Shown: positions 1 through 6,147 of the stretch, piece after piece
Position numbering within the stretch: position 1 is the first letter of the stretch
How the letters are laid out: each line of letters begins with the position of its first letter
DNA from: JBGPIT01 sp041485125
Lineage (GTDB): Bacteria > Desulfobacterota > Binatia > UTPRO1
NCBI GenBank assembly: GCA_041485125.1
Contig: JBGPIT010000107.1
Span: 1 to 12,898, forward strand
Reading direction: 5' to 3'
DNA: 12,898 nt
Notes under the pieces: model-generated
The model's input: only the letters and a program-made list of their open reading frames with translations
Database searches by the model: none
What the model was told of the DNA's origin: nothing
Position numbers and translations under genes: made by a program

Positions 1-381
1 CGGAAGTGGGAAGCGTTGCGTGATCTCGAGACACGCATGAAGCTCCAACTCTCCACCGCCCTTGCGCGAACCGATGTCACCGTTCCCGAGCGAATAGCGC
101 CGTGGGTTGGTGCGACCTTGGGCGTCTTCGCTGGCCTGCTGCCGTGGCGAATGATCATGACCATCCTCGCGCTGATCACGCGTTCGTCTACGCCGTTCTT
201 CGAGCGGGTCGAATTGGAGGCGGCCACCAGACAGGGATCTCGACTCGATGGCCTCGGCGCCCATGAGCGCGCACAGTGTGAGTTCGCTCGCCGTGAACTC
301 GCCCACGATTCCCAACACTCGCTCCAAGAAGTTCTCGCTCTTTTGGGTCGAGAGGTTCCGTCCGGCTGGTCGAACGAATGA
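1..381 (+). CDS. Unidentified protein, C-terminal part (5' end outside window)
   Basis: The frame is open from the first base of the window to a TGA at 379-381, giving about 126 visible residues. A TTG at 16 could start a 121-residue protein, but no ribosome binding site precedes it, so the gene more likely begins upstream. One hydrophobic stretch lies at about visible residues 34-59 (APWVGATLGVFAGLLPW and on) and could be a membrane segment, although it contains an arginine. The rest is charged and helix-prone, with no motif I recognise. Codon use is less GC-biased than in the genes downstream (ATA, AGA, GGA, TCT and CTT all occur), which could mean a recently acquired or weakly expressed gene, or a decayed one. 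I assign no function. That it is coding at all rests on the open frame and partly GC-rich third positions. Confidence 0.35.
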   Translation, partial: RKWEALRDLETRMKLQLSTALARTDVTVPERIAPWVGATLGVFAGLLPWRMIMTILALITRSSTPFFERVELEAATRQGSRLDGLGAHERAQCEFARRELAHDSQHSLQEVLALLGREVPSGWSNE

Positions 382-986
382 GCAGTCGCCGCTTGGCCGC
401 TGACGACCGCTTCTACACCACGGGTCGTCTTGGCGCTGAACGGGCGGAGTCCGGCGAGGAGTGAAGAGCTGAGGTAGGGGGGCGCGCTGCATTCGCTCGA
501 GCGCACCAGAGATCGATGTAGCGGGACCGCCGGATCGTCGTAGGCCTCACGTTGACTACTCGACGTCGGGTCCGGGGCCAGGGCCCGTCGACCTTGCTCG
601 ACGGCAGCCCGCTCGGCGAGCTCCGCCGTTGGCGCCCTTCACGCACCGCTGCCTGCGCGATCGCGTGCGCACGGATGGGGCACGCCCGCACCCCGCTCTC
701 CAATAGCCGATACCCACTAAGGACGCGGCGCAACCGGCGACAGCGACTAGGCCCCCCTCGACGCGCAGGTCACACCGGAACGGCGCAGCTCCAACGTCGG
801 ACGCACGCACTGGTTCCGCCGCGAATGCTTGGGCGTTTTTCATTGACAGTCGAATCCGCTCGCGAGTAGAAGCCGCCAACGCGTCCGAAGGAGCAGCCCG
901 GTTTCTTCACGCGATCGGCGTCGCGCCCACTGCCGTCCATCCCCCGGATAGGCACGCCGGTCCCAAGCGTCGCAAAGGAGGGTCCC
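382..986. other. 605-base stretch without a convincing gene
   Basis: Several frames stay open here for about 105 codons on both strands (for example 552-869 plus and 556-879 minus). Their translations are arginine- and serine-rich low-complexity sequence with no ribosome binding sites and no domain-like pattern, as expected of random frames in GC-rich DNA. One small perfect hairpin is visible: CCGTCGA at 585-591 pairs with TCGACGG at 598-604 across a 6-base loop. A TTGACA box at 843-848, followed after 18 bases by TAGAAG at 867-872, is a weak candidate promoter for the hydrolase gene at 987. I see no direct terminal repeats, transposase remnant or tRNA. Confidence 0.5.
843..872 (+). promoter_or_regulatory. 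Weak candidate sigma-70-type promoter upstream of the hydrolase gene
   Basis: TTGACA at 843-848 matches the -35 consensus exactly. The best -10 is TAGAAG at 867-872 (4 of 6 matches) with an 18-base spacer. It would give a leader of about 105 bases before the GTG at 987. A single good hexamer in 600 bases of GC-rich DNA can occur by chance. Confidence 0.2.
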
Positions 987-2006
987 GTGATTCGACGGTT
1001 CATCCTGCACGTCGTCACCGCCGGCTTTGCCTGTGGCGTGGTCCTCGCGGCCAGCGCCCCGGCCGTCGCGCAGCCGTGCCTCATCTTCGTTCACGGCAAG
1101 CAGACCGATACCAACACCTTCACCAACTGGAACTCGGCCCGCGCCTACTGGAAGAACGGCAGCAAGGACTTCGTCAAGACCGCGACCAAGAACTTCGCCA
1201 CGTCGTACTACGTCGTCGGCTACAACGGCACGCGGCCGTACTACGAGGCGCAGTCGGCCGGCGAGGTCGCGAACGAGATCGTCAACGCCACCAACGGCGG
1301 CGCCGACGGCGGCGGCAACCGCTGCGCCCGCACCTATGCGCAAGGCGGCACCTTCTGGGTGATCGCCCACAGCATGGGCGGCACGATCATGGATTTCATC
1401 CTCGGCAACAACGACGCCTCGGATCCGAACTTCAACTTCACCGGTCCGTACGACCAAGTCGCGCAGCGGATCAGCATGGCGATCACGCTCGGCGGCGCGC
1501 ACCGCGGCTCGCAAGGCGCCGATGCGGTGTGCATCCAAGGCAATCCCTTCTGCATCTTCATCGCGATCTTCATCCAGAGCTGTGACGACGCGACCTACTG
1601 GCTGCGGAGCGACGATGCCGTGCAGGTGCGCGGGTTCTCCAATGCCCCGGCGAAGAACATCTGGCTGTCGAGCGGCTACGAGGCAATCTTCGGCGCGAGC
1701 TTGTGCCTCGCCGGGGAGGACGACGGCATCGTGCAGCACGCGTCGTCGTTCGCCTGCAACGGCAGCGCGACCGCGAGCTACGACAACAGCAACGTCTGCT
1801 CGAACTCGGCGAAGCAGGAGTCGTCGGGATTCATGAACCTCGACAGCGGCCACGAGAACCACTCCGACGAGCGCGACGACAGCGACTCGGATACTCGGCG
1901 TGCCATCCCCACCGGCATCTGGACGTGCGGCGGCGTGCCGTGCGCACCGAACACGCAAGTGCAGTCGTCGATGACCAGCGCCCGGCTGGTGAGCGTCCTC
2001 TACTGA
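987..2006 (+). CDS. Exported lipase-like alpha/beta hydrolase
   Basis: A 339-residue secreted hydrolase, probably an esterase or lipase. It starts at GTG 987, four bases after an AGGAGG at 977-982. Residues 1-28 form a Sec signal peptide (RR, hydrophobic core, AVA-Q cleavage after residue 28). The alpha/beta-hydrolase signs follow in order: a strand ending in FVHG (34-37), which would form part of the oxyanion hole; the nucleophile elbow AHSMGG (127-132) with Ser129; TLGGAHRGS (167-175), like the TxxTPHxG stretch of lipases; acidic EDDGIV (244-249), whose Asp246 is the likely catalytic acid; and GHENH (288-292), supplying the likely catalytic His. The elbow has Ala in place of the first Gly of GxSxG, as in Bacillus-type lipases. 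The mature protein has ten cysteines, enough for five disulfides, which fits an extracytoplasmic location. The substrate is unknown. The gene after it may be its partner. Family assignment is firm; lipase versus other esterase is not. Confidence 0.85.
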   Translation: MIRRFILHVVTAGFACGVVLAASAPAVAQPCLIFVHGKQTDTNTFTNWNSARAYWKNGSKDFVKTATKNFATSYYVVGYNGTRPYYEAQSAGEVANEIVNATNGGADGGGNRCARTYAQGGTFWVIAHSMGGTIMDFILGNNDASDPNFNFTGPYDQVAQRISMAITLGGAHRGSQGADAVCIQGNPFCIFIAIFIQSCDDATYWLRSDDAVQVRGFSNAPAKNIWLSSGYEAIFGASLCLAGEDDGIVQHASSFACNGSATASYDNSNVCSNSAKQESSGFMNLDSGHENHSDERDDSDSDTRRAIPTGIWTCGGVPCAPNTQVQSSMTSARLVSVLY

Positions 2007-2017
2007 GCTGAACGGTC

Positions 2018-2047
2018 ACGCGGCCGGAGCCCGCGCTCCGGCCGCGT
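2018..2047 (+). terminator. Perfect 13-bp intergenic hairpin between hydrolase and its downstream gene
   Basis: ACGCGGCCGGAGC at 2018-2030 pairs perfectly with GCTCCGGCCGCGT at 2035-2047 around a 4-base loop CCGC. It begins 11 bases after the hydrolase stop and ends 7 bases before the next ATG. What follows is TTCCTTCC rather than a T-run, so it is not a classical intrinsic terminator. It could be an attenuator, an mRNA-stabilising end for the hydrolase message, or a structure that limits translation of the second gene. The structure is certain from sequence; its role is inferred. Confidence 0.5.
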
Positions 2048-2054
2048 TCCTTCC

Positions 2055-3218
2055 ATGCGCCAACGTCTTCTCGCCGGCCTCGCGCTCACCGCCGCCTTCG
2101 TCGCCGGCTTCGTCCTGATCCGGACTGCCCCGGTCGAGCTTTCCGCGGCGGTTCCCGCGGCCGCGCCGCGTCCCATCGTCGCCGCCGTCGACGAGCTACC
2201 CGCCGCACCCGACCCGGCCCCGACGCGCACCCCCAAGCGGACCACCATGCAGACGGAGACCATCATCGACGACGTCGCCTTCGACGCGCCGAAGATGCGC
2301 TCGCTCGCCGACGCGACCGCCGAGGACTACCGCCGGCGCGCCCGCTTCCCGCGCTCGTCGCAACCGATCACCGACGACGTCGATCCGATCGAGCGCGACC
2401 GCGAGGTCACGCACGGCCGCAGCATGGGACCGGGACAGAGCGATCCGACCCTCGTCACCTACCCGGCGCGCGTCACCTTCGAGGCGCCGAGCCCGGTCAC
2501 GATCTACGCCTACCTGGTACAGAACGACGCCAAGGTCGACGCACGCGCGATCCGCGGCATGGTGCGGAACGCCGAAGGCGTGCAGCTCGCCGCGCTCGAG
2601 TTCGGCGACGACGGCAAGGACGGCGACGCCGAGGCGAACGACTTCGTCTACACCGCGCGCCTGACGCCGGCATCGCGCCAGCAGGCGCGCGAGCTCAAGG
2701 GCGCACAGCTCGTCGACGTCCGCGCCGAGACGCTCGCCGGCGAGGAGCGCGCCGCCGGCACCGGCTTCCTCTACAGCGTGCCGCTCGCGCACCTCACCGG
2801 CCGGTACCGCGACTCGATCGCCGGCGGCTCGCTCGTCGTCGAGGCCGAGGTCGCGGTCGACCAGCTCGGACGGTTCCATCTCGAGGCGACGCTCGGGTCG
2901 AGCGACGGCAAGCCGATCGGCTGGGCGCAGAACGCGATGACGCTCGAGGCCGGGACGGCGTGGATCCCGCTCACCTACTTCGGCTTGATCTTCCGCGAGT
3001 CCAACCTCGACGGGCCGTACGTGCTGCGCTCGGTCGCGCTCTCGACGACCGGCGAGATGCCGAACCAGAAGAACGAGCTGGTCACGAACGCGTACACCAC
3101 GCGCCCGTATCAAGCGTCGGCATTCAGCGATCAGCCGTACAACGATCCGAACTTGATCGACACCGCGGAGCGGCTCGAGGCCGAGGCGCCGCCGTCGCTC
3201 GAAGCCGGCACGCAGTAG
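2055..3218 (+). CDS. Exported or membrane-anchored protein with choice-of-anchor-X-like beta-sandwich domain
   Basis: 387 residues with no assigned enzymatic role. Residues 1-23 are an uncleaved anchor or signal peptide (MRQRLL then a hydrophobic run). Residues 24-65 are an Ala/Pro-rich linker and 66-135 a charged region. From about 136 to 205 there is an Ig-like strand pattern ending in an acidic turn, GDDGKDGDAEANDFVYT (184-200), of the DDGxxGDxxxxDxxY kind seen in choice-of-anchor X domains, probably a calcium-binding loop. A second beta-rich domain (about 240-335) carries NLDGPYVLRSVALS (317-330), also typical of that family. There is no visible ribosome binding site before the ATG; the bases just upstream belong to the hairpin at 2018-2047, so translation may depend on the upstream gene. 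Anchor, Pro/Ala linker, folded domain and a position right after a lipase recall lipase-specific foldases, but the foldase RxxFDY motif is absent. A physical partnership is conjecture. Confidence 0.8.
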   Translation: MRQRLLAGLALTAAFVAGFVLIRTAPVELSAAVPAAAPRPIVAAVDELPAAPDPAPTRTPKRTTMQTETIIDDVAFDAPKMRSLADATAEDYRRRARFPRSSQPITDDVDPIERDREVTHGRSMGPGQSDPTLVTYPARVTFEAPSPVTIYAYLVQNDAKVDARAIRGMVRNAEGVQLAALEFGDDGKDGDAEANDFVYTARLTPASRQQARELKGAQLVDVRAETLAGEERAAGTGFLYSVPLAHLTGRYRDSIAGGSLVVEAEVAVDQLGRFHLEATLGSSDGKPIGWAQNAMTLEAGTAWIPLTYFGLIFRESNLDGPYVLRSVALSTTGEMPNQKNELVTNAYTTRPYQASAFSDQPYNDPNLIDTAERLEAEAPPSLEAGTQ

Positions 3219-3235
3219 CGGTCATCCGGTCTTTC

Positions 3236-3490
3236 GTGAGACGTGTCGCGGAAGCGCTGCTCTTCCCGGCGCCGCTCGCGGGCGGGCTTTATCTCGTCGC
3301 GCTTCGTCTCGGGCTCGTGGCGGCGCGTCCCGACGCGGTGTGGTGGCTCGCCGCCTTCCCAGTCGCAGCGCTCGTCCTCGCGTTCCGCGTGCGCGCGACC
3401 CGGCTCGTGATGGCCGCCCTCGTCGAGCTGACGCTCTGCATGGCGCTGCACCAGCTCGTGACGTTCATCCACGCCTGGCGTCTCGACTGA
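3236..3490 (+). CDS. Possible small membrane protein (84 aa)
   Basis: A GTG at 3236, 17 bases after the preceding stop, opens an 84-residue frame ending in TGA at 3488-3490. The product would have three hydrophobic segments at about residues 8-29, 34-50 and 56-78, with Arg-rich turns between them (FRVRATRLVM) and a short tail, HAWRLD. The hydrophobic pattern and GC-rich third positions support coding. There is no good ribosome binding site, and the same frame stays open far back inside the previous gene, so the start is a guess. Same-strand position makes it a candidate third member of the secretion cluster. I recognise no family. Confidence 0.42.
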   Translation: MRRVAEALLFPAPLAGGLYLVALRLGLVAARPDAVWWLAAFPVAALVLAFRVRATRLVMAALVELTLCMALHQLVTFIHAWRLD

Positions 3491-3523
3491 GCGCGCGCGC
3501 CGCGCCCCCACCGCGCCGCGCGA

Positions 3524-4330
3524 TCAGATGTAGAGGCCGCCGTTCGGGCTGATCACTTGCCCGACGACGAAGCTCGACTCCTCGGTCGAGAGGAAGAGCA
3601 CCACGTTCGCGACCTCGTCGGGCGTCGCCACGCGGCCGATCGGCGTCCGCATCACGGTGAACTTGATCAAGAAGTCGCCGAGGGCGCGGACCATCGGCGT
3701 ATCGATCAAGCCGGGCGCGACGGCGTTCACGTAGACGCCGCGCGGAATCACCTCGGGCGCGACCGACTTGGTGAAGCCGATGATGCCGGCCTTGGCGGCG
3801 CCGTAGTGCGGCGCGCCCGGGATGCCGCCCATACCGGCGACCGAGGCGATGTTGACGATGTGGCCGCTGCCGCGCGGCTCCATCCGCCGGAGCGCCTCGC
3901 GCGTGCAGTAGAACGTCCCGGAGAGATGGATCTCGAGCATGCGGTGCCAGACGTCGTCGGGCATGTTGCGGGTGATCTCGAGCGACGAGCGAATGCGGCC
4001 TTCGGTCATCATCTCTTGCATGGCCTGCTCGGCGCGCGCTTGCAGCTTCGGATCCATCTCGCCGATGCCGGCGTTGTTGACGAGCACGTCGACGGCGCCG
4101 AGGCGGCGGTCGACCTCGGTGAAGAGCGCCGCGACCTGTGCGCTCTGCGCGACGTCGGTCGCGATCGCCTCGACGCCCTCGCCGAGCTCGCGCGCGGTGC
4201 GCTCGCCGGCCTCGCGGTTGGCGTCGGCGATCACCACACGGGCCCCTTCACGGACGAACCGCGCTGCCACCGCACGGCCGATGCCGGAGGCACCGCCGGT
4301 CACGATCGCGATCTTGCTTTTTAACTGCAT
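3524..4330 (-). CDS. Short-chain dehydrogenase/reductase (SDR), probably NAD-dependent
   Basis: A 268-residue cytoplasmic oxidoreductase of the classical SDR family (FabG-like), reducing or oxidising a carbonyl/alcohol on an unidentified substrate. The start is the ATG at 4330, set by a GGAGGA four bases upstream; an upstream in-frame ATG at 4378 would lie on the wrong side of that site. Visible motifs: TGGASGIG (11-18) for nucleotide binding; Asp36 at the end of the second strand, which favours NAD over NADP; NNAG (85-88); Ser163; and the catalytic pair YGAAK, Tyr176 and Lys180. Two oddities. About 20 extra residues sit between NNAG and the next conserved helix (roughly 91-127, Met/Glu-rich). 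The catalytic-tetrad Asn is replaced by His135 in EIHLSGTF, as in some MFE-2-type hydroxyacyl-CoA dehydrogenases. The end, GQVISPNGG, is typical of acyl-thioester SDRs. It is divergent from the lipoprotein gene and convergent with the small membrane protein. Confidence 0.93.
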   Translation of the reverse strand: MQLKSKIAIVTGGASGIGRAVAARFVREGARVVIADANREAGERTARELGEGVEAIATDVAQSAQVAALFTEVDRRLGAVDVLVNNAGIGEMDPKLQARAEQAMQEMMTEGRIRSSLEITRNMPDDVWHRMLEIHLSGTFYCTREALRRMEPRGSGHIVNIASVAGMGGIPGAPHYGAAKAGIIGFTKSVAPEVIPRGVYVNAVAPGLIDTPMVRALGDFLIKFTVMRTPIGRVATPDEVANVVLFLSTEESSFVVGQVISPNGGLYI

Positions 4331-4334
4331 TGCA

Positions 4335-4340
4335 TCCTCC
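4335..4340 (-). promoter_or_regulatory. Ribosome binding site fixing the SDR start
   Basis: On the minus strand GGAGGA (4340-4335) is followed by TGCA and then the ATG at 4330-4328. It selects this start over the in-frame ATG 48 bases upstream. Another ATG overlaps the site at 4335-4333 but is out of frame. Confidence 0.75.
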
Positions 4341-4390
4341 CGTGCGCGTGTTGGCGCAGTGCTTTTTCCCATAGGCAATGTGCGTGCGCG

Positions 4391-4396
4391 AGTATA
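4391..4396 (-). promoter_or_regulatory. Candidate -10 box for the SDR gene
   Basis: TATACT on the minus strand (4396-4391) matches TATAAT at 5 of 6 positions and lies about 60 bases before the SDR start. No recognisable -35 sits at normal spacing, so this is tentative. The region 4341-4506 must also carry the promoter for the divergent lipoprotein gene; a TTGACT at 4403-4408 on the plus strand is the only -35-like box and lacks a good -10. Confidence 0.25.
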
Positions 4397-4492
4397 GCTC
4401 TCTTGACTATCGGGACGTACGCAAGTACCCGATCGCTTTGCGTGTAGGGAAACCGCAGCGGCGCTCGGGGTCCGTGCGCATCGGACCGCGCC

Positions 4493-4500
4493 AAGGAGGA
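4493..4500 (+). promoter_or_regulatory. Strong ribosome binding site of the OmpA-family lipoprotein
   Basis: AAGGAGGA lies six bases before the ATG at 4507. It fixes the start there rather than at an in-frame ATG at 4378, whose extra 43 residues would bury the lipoprotein signal peptide. Confidence 0.85.
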
Positions 4501-4506
4501 GACGGT

Positions 4507-5379
4507 ATGACGAGGAGCATCAGGCGCATAGGCGAAATCGCGATCGCGCTCGCGTTGGTCGCGACAGTGAGCGGCTGCGCGGCGCGGGCGAACCGCGGAG
4601 GGTTCAACTGCGATCGTCGCGTCGGCGCCGGGACGCTCGGCGGCGCGCTGACGGGCGCGCTGATCGGCGGCGGCGTCGGTGGCGGCCTGGTCGCGACCTC
4701 CGGCGAGTTCAAGCCCGAAGGCCACGACTTCGCGACCGGCATCGGCGTCGGCGTCGTGACCGGTGCGCTGATCGGCGGATTCTTCGGTCACTGCGCCTTC
4801 GATCCGCTCGAGGTCGAGGAGATCGCGCCGCCACCGCCGCCTCCCCCACCGCCGCCGGTCGCGAAGGCACCGCCGCCGCGCCGGAAGATCGTCCTCCGCG
4901 GCGTCAACTTCGACTTCGACAAGGCGACGATCCGCCCCGACGGCGTCGTGATCCTCGAAGAGGTCGTGGTGATCTTGAAGGACGAGCCCGCGATCGACGT
5001 CTCGGTCGATGGGCACACCGACGGGATCGGCAGCGAGGAGTACAATCAGCGCCTCTCCGAACGCCGCGCGCAAGCAGTGCGCGACTACCTCGCCCACAAG
5101 GGCATCAGCCCGTCACGGCTTCGGACGCGCGGCTTCGGCAAGTCGGAGCCGGTCGCGAGCAACGACACCGAGGAAGGACGGGCGCAGAACCGCCGCACCG
5201 AGCTGAACGTCATCGGCGAGAGCCGCGCCAACGCCGAGCCGCCGCGGGCGCGGACGCAGCGGCCCGATGCGTCGCACGAATACCGCGAGGAGCGGCGCCA
5301 ATACCGTGAGGACGCCGTCCACCGTGACGGTGGCGCCACCCGCGACAACGGCGACAACCACAACGGCGACGACCACTAG
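4507..5379 (+). CDS. OmpA/Pal-family peptidoglycan-binding outer-membrane lipoprotein
   Basis: A 290-residue lipoprotein that should tether the outer membrane to peptidoglycan. Residues 1-23 are a lipoprotein signal peptide with the lipobox VSGC; Cys24 is the lipidated residue, and the following Ala-Ala fits outer-membrane sorting. Residues 38-95 are a double glycine-zipper region (GTLGGALTGALIGGGVGGG, then TGIGVGVVTGALIGG) able to pack against or into membrane. A run of ten prolines (108-117) plus a further PPP forms a rigid spacer. Residues 128-236 are the OmpA C-terminal domain: NFDFDKATI (134-142), the DGHTDxxGxxxYNxxLSxxRA core (168-190), and GRAQNRRTEL (224-233), with the diaminopimelate-binding Asp and Arg present. 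The last 50 residues are a disordered tail rich in Arg, Glu, Asp, Asn and His. Compared with ordinary Pal (about 170 aa), the zipper and tail are additions. A strong terminator follows, so the gene is probably monocistronic. Confidence 0.93.
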   Translation: MTRSIRRIGEIAIALALVATVSGCAARANRGGFNCDRRVGAGTLGGALTGALIGGGVGGGLVATSGEFKPEGHDFATGIGVGVVTGALIGGFFGHCAFDPLEVEEIAPPPPPPPPPPVAKAPPPRRKIVLRGVNFDFDKATIRPDGVVILEEVVVILKDEPAIDVSVDGHTDGIGSEEYNQRLSERRAQAVRDYLAHKGISPSRLRTRGFGKSEPVASNDTEEGRAQNRRTELNVIGESRANAEPPRARTQRPDASHEYREERRQYREDAVHRDGGATRDNGDNHNGDDH

Positions 5380-5404
5380 CGACCGATCGCGCGAGCGCGC
5401 GACG

Positions 5405-5439
5405 AGGGGACGGATCGCGGGGTCCGTCCCCTTTTTTTT
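5405..5439 (+). terminator. Intrinsic terminator of the lipoprotein gene
   Basis: GGGGACGGA (5406-5414) pairs perfectly with TCCGTCCCC (5423-5431) across an 8-base loop and is followed directly by eight T (5432-5439). It lies 26 bases past the stop. Read on the minus strand the hairpin is preceded, not followed, by the homopolymer, so it serves the plus-strand gene only. A smaller GC palindrome (TCGCGC, 4-base loop, GCGCGA; 5387-5402) lies just before it. Confidence 0.93.
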
Positions 5440-5481
5440 GCCGACCGCGCGAGCGCGGGCGTACGAGCGCGACGCCGTTCG

Positions 5482-6147
5482 TCAGGACCGGTCGCGCGCG
5501 GGGCGTCGCTCGCCGAAACGCTGCCAGTGCGTCACCTGCTCGACAGGGCGGCGCCGGCCGACGCGGAACGGCCGCTCTGGACGACCCATCGGAATCATCG
5601 CGACCACCTCGTAGCGCTCGGGAATCGCGCAGAGCGCGCGTATCTCGTCCTGGTAGATCCGGTAGACCGTCGTGAGCGTGGTGCCGATACCGAGACCGCG
5701 GGCGGCGAGCATGAAGTTCTGCACCGCCGGATAGACCGACGCGAACGGCGTGCCGACGTCGAGCGGTCCCTGGTCGTCGGCGAGCGTCATCGAGATGTTC
5801 GGCATCAGGACGAGAACGAGCGCCGGCGCGGTGCCGAGGTGCTCGGCGAGATGGCGCGACGCCGCCATCATGCGGGTGAAGCTCGCCTCGTCGGCCTCCG
5901 AGCGCGCCGGCGGCCGTATCTTCAGAAGCGCGGGCTCGTAGCGCGCGTAGCCGCGACGGTAAACGTCGCCGAGCGCACGCTTCGTCTCCGGATCGGTCAC
6001 CACCAGGAACTGCCAGGGCTGGATGTTGCCGCCGCTCGGGCCTTGGCTCGCGGCCCGCAGACAGGTGAGGATCTCGTCGTCGGTCACCGGCTCGTCGGTG
6101 AAGCGCCGCACGGCACGCGTCGTCGAGAGCGCGTCGAAGAGCTCCAT
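5482..6147 (-). CDS. Nitroreductase-family FMN oxidoreductase
   Basis: 221 residues, the usual length of NfnB/BluB-like single-domain nitroreductases, which bind FMN and reduce nitro groups, quinones, enones or free flavin with NAD(P)H. Visible FMN-site segments are the N-terminal RAVRRF (11-16), GPSGGNIQPWQF (36-47), GLGIGTT (151-157) and IPMGRP (185-190). The ATG overlaps the stop of the crotonase gene by one base (TGATG) and an AAGGGGGAG inside the end of that gene serves as its ribosome binding site, so the two are translationally coupled. It is the last gene of a three-gene operon. With a group-D-like flavoprotein at the operon head, a flavin-reductase role or an ene-reduction step is reasonable inference. 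The substrate cannot be read from sequence. The C-terminal tail is Arg-rich (ERRPARDRS). Confidence 0.92.
   Translation of the reverse strand: MELFDALSTTRAVRRFTDEPVTDDEILTCLRAASQGPSGGNIQPWQFLVVTDPETKRALGDVYRRGYARYEPALLKIRPPARSEADEASFTRMMAASRHLAEHLGTAPALVLVLMPNISMTLADDQGPLDVGTPFASVYPAVQNFMLAARGLGIGTTLTTVYRIYQDEIRALCAIPERYEVVAMIPMGRPERPFRVGRRRPVEQVTHWQRFGERRPARDRS

Noticed and set aside
552..879. Overlapping small frames on both strands as possible genes
   Set aside because: No ribosome binding site, no hydrophobic or domain pattern, and Arg/Ser/Pro-rich translation; no way to prefer one strand over the other.
840..1958. A 372-codon minus-strand frame
   Set aside because: It is antisense to the exported hydrolase, which has a signal peptide, catalytic motifs and a ribosome binding site; the antisense product is Val/Ala/Arg low-complexity sequence.
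3491..3523. GC-rich run as a terminator between convergent genes
   Set aside because: The arms do not pair cleanly and no T-run follows.
4331..4378. A longer start for the SDR at ATG 4378
   Set aside because: The GGAGGA at 4340-4335 lies inside that extension and fits the ATG at 4330, where the SDR fold normally begins.
4378..4506. A longer start for the OmpA-family lipoprotein at ATG 4378
   Set aside because: It would put 43 hydrophilic residues before the signal peptide and lipobox. The AAGGAGGA at 4493-4500 fits the ATG at 4507.
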